64,000 nt of DNA from Hyphomicrobiales bacterium. Lineage in GTDB: Bacteria > Pseudomonadota > Alphaproteobacteria > Rhizobiales > Beijerinckiaceae. Below the pieces are notes generated by a model. The model did not search any database, was not told where the DNA came from, and worked only from the letters and a program-made list of their open reading frames with translations. The stretch lies in NCBI GenBank assembly GCA_930633495.1, contig CAKNFJ010000001.1, forward strand, positions 4,487,001-4,551,000, written 5' to 3'. The translations under genes and the position numbers were made by a program. Positions 59,541 through 64,000 of this stretch are shown here, piece after piece. The stretch's first letter is position 1. Each line of letters opens with the position of its first letter.

Positions 59541-59632
59541 AGCCGGACTGAATGCCATCACCGCGTTTCGCGCCGGTCCCGGCTCTGCCGTGACGGAGAC
59601 GAGAGCTATTGCCCAACGCCCGGGAAAAGGTC

Positions 59633-60922
59633 ATGCCCAGCGCCGCCACACCCCATACCCTGGTTATCGGCAGCGGCATTGTCGGCGCCTGCAGCGCGCT
59701 GGAGCTCGCCCGCGCCGGTCACGCCGTCACCTTGATCGACATTGGCGAACCGGCAGGCCGGCAATCCGCAAGCTATGGGCATGGCTGCTGGATCAGCCCG
59801 GCCTCCGTCGTGCCGATGTCCATGCCCGGGCTCTGGAAGCAGATTCCCGGCTACCTGCTGAACCCGCGAGGCCCGCTCGTCATTCGATGGCGGCATGTTC
59901 CGCGGCTGGCTCCGTGGTTGCTTCGTTTCCTGTGGGCCGGCTCCTCCGTTCCCCGTGTCGAGGCAACGGCCCGCACCCTGAGCCGGCTGCTTCACGACAG
60001 CCCGCAGCGGCACCAGGCTTTGAGCCGGGAGCTCGGCGTGCCCGAGCTGATCCGCCGTGAAGGGCTGCTCTATGCCTATCCGGACAGGTCCGCCTTCGAA
60101 GCGGAGACCCTGTCCTGGCAGTTGCGGCGGATGACCGGGCTGCGCTGGCGGGAGCTCGATGCCACGGCCTTAAGGGAGCGGGAACCCGACCTCGATCGAC
60201 ATTATACCTTCGGGATCCTCGCGGAGGACGGCGCCCATTGCGTCGATCCTGCGGCCTATGTCGCCAAGATAGTCGAGGCAGTATGCGCCTGCGGCGCAGA
60301 GCTGGTCCGGGCGAGGGCGGAGGGGTTCGCGTTCGATGGCGAGCGGCTTGTCGGCGTCCAGACCGATGCCGGCCTCATCCCGGGCGACAGGGCGGTCGTC
60401 GCCGCCGGCGCCTGGTCGAAAAGGCTCGCAAGCGCTGCCGGTGACGCGATTCCGCTCGAAAGCGAGCGGGGCTACCATGGTGTCGTCTCCCTGGAGACGG
60501 GAGGCCCGCGCCACCCCGTCATGCCGAGCGATGGCAAGATGGCGAACACGCCGACCCTGGCAGGCTTGCGTCTTTCCGGCCAGGTCGAGCTCGCCTCGGT
60601 CGACACGCCTCCGAACTGGAGCCGTGTAGATATCCTGATCGACCATGCTCGCAGGACCTATCCCGCACTGGCGGGGGTGCGGGAGCTGCCCGTCGACAGG
60701 TGGATGGGGCATCGCCCTTCGACACCCGACGGCCTGCCCGTGATCGGCAGATCCACGCGGTCACCGGACGTTTTCTACGCCTTCGGGCACGGTCATGTCG
60801 GCTTTGCCTCGGGGCCTGTCACCGGCCGCGCCGTGGCCGAGCACCTGGCCGACCTCCCGGACGCCTTCGAGATCGGCCCCTATTCGCCCCGCCGGTTCAA
60901 GTTCGGAAGGGGCCGTCCATGA
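59633..60922 (+). CDS. FAD-dependent D-amino-acid dehydrogenase/oxidase-like (DadA family)
   Basis: Flavoprotein of 429 aa. The N-terminal LVIGSGIVGACSALELARAG has the G-x-G-x-x-G FAD fingerprint. Later segments (VVAAGAWSKRL, WMGHRPSTPDGLPVIGRS and YAFGHGHVGFASGPVTGRAV) are typical of the DadA/glycine-oxidase group. It should oxidise an amino or imino acid to the imine/oxo acid. I place the start at 59633; a TTG at 59609 with GGAGACG upstream is an alternative. The last codons overlap a short ATG frame. Together with the racemase gene upstream, a racemise-then-oxidise route is likely. Confidence 0.88.
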   Translation: MPSAATPHTLVIGSGIVGACSALELARAGHAVTLIDIGEPAGRQSASYGHGCWISPASVVPMSMPGLWKQIPGYLLNPRGPLVIRWRHVPRLAPWLLRFLWAGSSVPRVEATARTLSRLLHDSPQRHQALSRELGVPELIRREGLLYAYPDRSAFEAETLSWQLRRMTGLRWRELDATALREREPDLDRHYTFGILAEDGAHCVDPAAYVAKIVEAVCACGAELVRARAEGFAFDGERLVGVQTDAGLIPGDRAVVAAGAWSKRLASAAGDAIPLESERGYHGVVSLETGGPRHPVMPSDGKMANTPTLAGLRLSGQVELASVDTPPNWSRVDILIDHARRTYPALAGVRELPVDRWMGHRPSTPDGLPVIGRSTRSPDVFYAFGHGHVGFASGPVTGRAVAEHLADLPDAFEIGPYSPRRFKFGRGRP

Positions 60923-60999
60923 AGGCCGGGGTCATTCGCCGCAGCGGCATCCTGGCTGCGCCGGGATCCGGCCTCGCTGCCATTCGCGTGGCTTCCTGA
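60919..60999 (+). pseudogene. Short in-operon frame, possible gene remnant
   Basis: An ATG overlaps the stop of the FAD-oxidase gene (ATGA) and opens a frame of 26 codons, MKAGVIRRSGILAAPGSGLA and six more residues, ending at TGA. The coupled start looks like that of a real operon gene, but the frame is too short for a known enzyme. It may be the leftover N terminus of a deleted gene, or a small peptide. Only 37 bp then remain to the ThDP gene. Confidence 0.25.
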
Positions 61000-61036
61000 A
61001 CAAGCCAGCCTCAAGGACATCGAAGGAGAACCGAGA

Positions 61037-62791
61037 ATGCGTGGTGCAGACATCCTGGTCGAAATGCTCATCGGCTATGGCGTCGAAGTCGTCTTCGGCG
61101 TGCCGGGGGACACCAACGTGCCCTTCTACGAAGCGTTGCAACAGCGCGAAGACCGCATTCGTCATGTCATGGCGCGCGACGAGCGGTCGGCGGGCTACAT
61201 GGCAGATGCCTATGGCCGCTTCACCAGAAAGCCCGGCGTTTTCGAATGTCCATCGGGCGCCGGCGCGATGTACTCGCTTCCGCCGGTGGCCGAGTCCAAT
61301 TCCTCTTCCGTCCCCGTCATTCTGCTGACGATCGACATTCCCTTGCCCGGCGAGGGGCGCGGCGTCCTGACCGAGCTCGATTGCGCGCGCCTTTTCGAGC
61401 CGATCACCAAGATGTCCGTCCAGGTGAAGGCAGCGGAAAAGCTGCCCGAGATCATCCGGCGTGCCTTCCGCACCGCCTGCTCGGGCAAGCCGGGAGCCGT
61501 TCACCTGCAGATCCCCGAAGACATGCTGCTGGCCGAGGTCGATCCGGCCCGGATCTCCCTGCATGTCGAGAAGGAGTGCATGGAGTTTCCAGCCTATCCG
61601 ACGCTCCCGGCCCCGGAAAAGCTGGATATACTGATCTCGCTTCTCACGAGCAGCAAGCGCCCGCTGATCGTCTCGGGCGGGGGCGTCAACCGCTCCTGCG
61701 CCGGCTCGGAGGTGACGGAGCTTGCCGAGCGCCTGAACATCCCGGTCTGCACCACGATGACCGGGCAAGGCACGATGCCGGACGACCACCGCCTGGCTGT
61801 CGGGGTGATCGGCGACAACGGCTTTCATCCGCACGCCAACTGGGCGCTGGAACATGCCGACTTCGTGCTTTTCGTCGGTTCCCGCATGGGGTCGGTCGTC
61901 ACCATCGGCTGGACCTTCCCGAGGATCACGCTGAACAAGCGTGTCGCCCAGATCGATATCGATCCGGAGGTCATGGCGAACAACTACGAGAACCTTGTTT
62001 CCGTGCAGGGCGATGCCCGGTTGGTCCTGCAGCGGCTGATCGAGAAGGCTCCCTCCGACAATGACCCCGGCAGGACCCAGGAGTGGGTGGACGGGCTCAA
62101 TGACCTGCGTTCGAATTTCTGGACGAACGCCGAGGTTCTGCTGGGCTCGGAGGCGTCGCCGCTGCGGCCGGAACGAGCCGTGCGGTGCTTCAACGAGGCT
62201 TTGGAGCTCTACGGGAAGCCCGCCCATATCTACTCGGACGCGGGTACGCCCACGCCGCACATGACGCGCTTCCTCAAGCTCAAGGATCGCAGGACGCGCT
62301 TCGCGATTCCGCGCGCCTTCGGGGGCCTGGGTTCGGCGCTGCCTGCCACGGTCGGCGCGTGGTTCGCCGACAAGGAGCGCAGGCCCATCGGCATGTTCGG
62401 CGACGGTTCGTTCGGCATGTCGGTCGGCGAGCTCGAAACGCTGGTCCGGTTGCAGGTCCCCGCGATCCTTCTGCTGTTCAACAACGGTACTTTCGGATGG
62501 ATCAAAGGCCTGCATCGGCTGAAAGGCCACAACCAGTGCTTCGGCGTCGATTTCACGCCCCCGCGCGGTCAGGCCATCGCCGAAGCTTTCGATGTGAAAG
62601 CCTGGACTGCCACGAATTCCGAGGAACTGGACGCTTCGCTGGCGAAAGCCTTTGCCTATACGGATGGGCCGTGCCTGATCGATATCCATGTCGAATCGAT
62701 CGCCGATCGTGTGCCGCCGGTCTATTCATGGCTGACGAAGCGCGGCAAGGATCCGCTCAGCGTCGCGGCTGAGGAAGTGCGCTACTTCTGA
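61037..62791 (+). CDS. Thiamine-diphosphate-dependent enzyme (acetolactate synthase/decarboxylase family)
   Basis: A 584-aa ThDP enzyme with the three-domain layout of the acetolactate synthase group. Glu49 (ARDERSAGYMADAYG) is the cofactor-activating glutamate. The ThDP/Mg motif runs from GDG (455-457, FGDGSFGMSVGELE) to NN (482-483, LLLFNNGTFGWIK). The central domain (about 195-335) has SGGGVNRS. It should decarboxylate or ligate a 2-oxo acid, which the upstream FAD enzyme could provide. GAAGGAG precedes the ATG. It is the last gene of the operon. Confidence 0.9.
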   Translation: MRGADILVEMLIGYGVEVVFGVPGDTNVPFYEALQQREDRIRHVMARDERSAGYMADAYGRFTRKPGVFECPSGAGAMYSLPPVAESNSSSVPVILLTIDIPLPGEGRGVLTELDCARLFEPITKMSVQVKAAEKLPEIIRRAFRTACSGKPGAVHLQIPEDMLLAEVDPARISLHVEKECMEFPAYPTLPAPEKLDILISLLTSSKRPLIVSGGGVNRSCAGSEVTELAERLNIPVCTTMTGQGTMPDDHRLAVGVIGDNGFHPHANWALEHADFVLFVGSRMGSVVTIGWTFPRITLNKRVAQIDIDPEVMANNYENLVSVQGDARLVLQRLIEKAPSDNDPGRTQEWVDGLNDLRSNFWTNAEVLLGSEASPLRPERAVRCFNEALELYGKPAHIYSDAGTPTPHMTRFLKLKDRRTRFAIPRAFGGLGSALPATVGAWFADKERRPIGMFGDGSFGMSVGELETLVRLQVPAILLLFNNGTFGWIKGLHRLKGHNQCFGVDFTPPRGQAIAEAFDVKAWTATNSEELDASLAKAFAYTDGPCLIDIHVESIADRVPPVYSWLTKRGKDPLSVAAEEVRYF

Positions 62792-63001
62792 CCGGCAGGT
62801 GCGCTTTTGGGGCAGCGACGCGGCCAGTCGTTGCCTCAGCATGGTGATGTTCGGGCACCGACATGCATCCGGCGCCCGACATTCCGGGGCGACGGCTCAA
62901 AGCCAACTCGCAACACACTGACAAGTAAACCACCGTCGAAATTTGGAACATTTATAATCTTCGTGCGTCGCGTATCGCTTTTGTCTCGTGGCCGCCAAAA
63001 T

Positions 63002-63448
63002 CTAAGAGTTGCCGTCCTCCTCTCCGGAGAGAAGCTTCTTCGCGCGCTCGGCAGCCTCCTGCCGGCTTTCGACCAGAAACTTCGGGAACGGGAAGATCTT
63101 GTCCGTTTTCGGGAGCGTCTTCGTCAGTTTCGACCGCAGGGCGGGCTCGCTCGTTAGATAGATGTAACCCGCGCAGTGGCGCCCGAGGTCGTCCCTGCGC
63201 CGCTTGATCCATAGCGATGCGCGTCGCTCGTCCGCGTGAGGTTCGCTCTCATGAGCATGGCTCGGCGGCACCCAGATCACGACGAAGCGCCGCTCCTGGT
63301 CGATCAGACGGTCCAGCCCGTCGAGCACGCGCTCGGACCGCCTTTCTTCGTCGAGTTCAGGAAAGCGGACGAAGACGATCGGCCAGGTGCTGAGGTCGAA
63401 AAGCCCCGTATCCGGCTTTACGCCGTGAAATTTCGGCTGTGTGGTCAT
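63002..63448 (-). CDS. Hypothetical soluble protein
   Basis: A 148-aa charged protein. A central strand-like PIVFVRFPELDEERRSE is followed by LDGLDRLIDQERRFVVIWVP and a helix-rich, lysine-rich end (KIFPFPKFLVESRQEAAERA). It reads like a small alpha/beta fold, perhaps STAS-like, but I do not recognise a family. It starts six bases after the stop of the MFS gene and is likely in the same transcript. The stop is at 63002-63004. Confidence 0.65.
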   Translation of the reverse strand: MTTQPKFHGVKPDTGLFDLSTWPIVFVRFPELDEERRSERVLDGLDRLIDQERRFVVIWVPPSHAHESEPHADERRASLWIKRRRDDLGRHCAGYIYLTSEPALRSKLTKTLPKTDKIFPFPKFLVESRQEAAERAKKLLSGEEDGNS

Positions 63449-63453
63449 GTCCG

Positions 63454-64000
63454 TCACGCGTCCTTCGAAATCGGGGCCAAAAGAAGCCCGACGACGACCA
63501 AGAGCGCGCCGCCGCCCACGGCATAGAAGGTCAGCCAACCGAGCGATCCAATGAATTGTGCGGCCGCGATCGTGACCACCGTGCTGGCGAACCGGCCCAC
63601 GCCGTAGAATACGGCATAGTCGGTTGCGGGTTGCGATCCCTGCGCCCAGCGCAGGATGCCGGCCGTGATCACGACATAGATTCCGCTGATGGCGGCCGCG
63701 ATCGAAATGGCCCCGCCGATTGCAAGCCAGGGCGAGCGGAGCGCGTAGCCGAAGCCCATGGCGGCAAGCGCGGCGAGGCCGAGCGCCGCGAAGGCGACCA
63801 TCGTAACGGAACGGCCGAGATGCTTCATCAAGCTCGCGGATGTGCCCGCGACCACCAGCATGCAGAGAGGCGTGAGCGTACCGACCATCCATCCGATGGT
63901 TTCGGGCGTCACACCGAGATCGAGCAGCATCAGGCGGTTGAGGCCCGACAACGGAAATATCACGCAGCATGCGGCCGTCAGCAGCCAGAGACGCTTTCGC
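63454..64000 (-). CDS. MFS-type transporter, C-terminal part (gene runs off the window)
   Basis: The frame is open to the window end; about 182 C-terminal codons are present, with the N terminus beyond base 64000. Five to six hydrophobic segments are visible. LGVTPETIGWMVGTLTPLCM and the charged turn LMKHLGRS correspond to the inter-helix region of a major-facilitator protein, and DYAVFYGVGRFASTVVTIAA starts a late helix. The substrate is unknown. It is followed closely by the hypothetical soluble protein gene. Confidence 0.7.
   Translation of the reverse strand, partial: RKRLWLLTAACCVIFPLSGLNRLMLLDLGVTPETIGWMVGTLTPLCMLVVAGTSASLMKHLGRSVTMVAFAALGLAALAAMGFGYALRSPWLAIGGAISIAAAISGIYVVITAGILRWAQGSQPATDYAVFYGVGRFASTVVTIAAAQFIGSLGWLTFYAVGGGALLVVVGLLLAPISKDA

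Noticed and set aside
60932..62689. 585-codon minus-strand frame
   Set aside because: Antisense to the ThDP enzyme gene; no motif and no start signal.
62792..63001. Small gene between the ThDP and hypothetical genes
   Set aside because: Short frames exist on both strands, but none has a good start or protein-like composition.

Overview
The window is about 64 kb of high-GC DNA with dense, mostly short-spaced genes. It looks like core chromosome of an alphaproteobacterium of the order Hyphomicrobiales (Rhizobiales); gene content, DUF families and intergenic palindromes suggest Bosea or a close relative. That placement is an inference from recall of families, not a search. I see no insertion sequence, prophage, CRISPR array, rRNA or replication origin. 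About 72 protein genes are supported (the first and last are cut by the window edges), together with tRNA-Leu(UAA) and tRNA-Thr(UGU).

Layout. 1-10 kb: end of a CinA-type gene, a soluble double-PAS chemoreceptor, xanthine phosphoribosyltransferase, an EamA exporter, a DUF2239 gene preceded by two copies of a palindromic site, a divergent PEP carboxylase and an acyl-ACP/CoA ligase. 10-20 kb: tRNA-Leu, a DUF938 methyltransferase, a CNNM/CBS protein, a chromate-resistance pair (rhodanese-ChrB fusion plus ChrA), a flavin monooxygenase, a zinc-finger protein, a DUF1624 membrane protein, a hydrolase and cysE. 20-30 kb: a GcvA-like LysR regulator divergent from an SHMT-like enzyme, several small secreted or membrane proteins, a beta-lactamase-fold hydrolase, a gamma carbonic anhydrase, a LapG-type cysteine protease, a double PilZ protein and a PAS_5 protein. 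30-40 kb: rhomboid protease, CBS protein, patatin, hisI, folE, an IscU/SufU-like scaffold, PAP2 phosphatase, yidD, thrS and a DUF2157/GDYXXLXY pair. 40-54 kb: an OpgC acyltransferase overlapping an SGNH hydrolase, a nitroreductase/flavin reductase pair, a MaoC/CitE/HMA operon, a lytic transglycosylase/DUF2336 pair, nadK, a Tat-exported metallo-hydrolase and small secreted proteins. 54-63 kb: a LysR-controlled catabolic operon.

The most system-like region is 54.2-62.8 kb. It holds a LysR regulator, a three-gene amino-acid-type ABC importer, an SDR-fold protein that has lost its catalytic Tyr/Lys, an enolase-superfamily racemase/cycloisomerase, a DadA-like FAD oxidase and a ThDP enzyme. Four junctions are ATGA/GTGA overlaps or nearly so. 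The parts imply uptake of an amino-acid-like compound, epimerisation, FAD-dependent oxidation to an oxo acid and ThDP-dependent C-C chemistry. I do not recognise a described pathway with this set. A T-N11-A inverted repeat sits in the divergent promoter, and a similar one sits in the other LysR promoter at 20.7 kb.

The intergenic spaces carry at least four families of large palindromic repeats, including near-perfect 22-23 bp hairpins at 28.4 and 40.7 kb. Other regulatory signals are a clear intrinsic terminator after the metallo-hydrolase gene (50.7 kb) and an orphan terminator preceded by a short cysteine-containing ORF in the leader of the rhomboid gene (30.1 kb).
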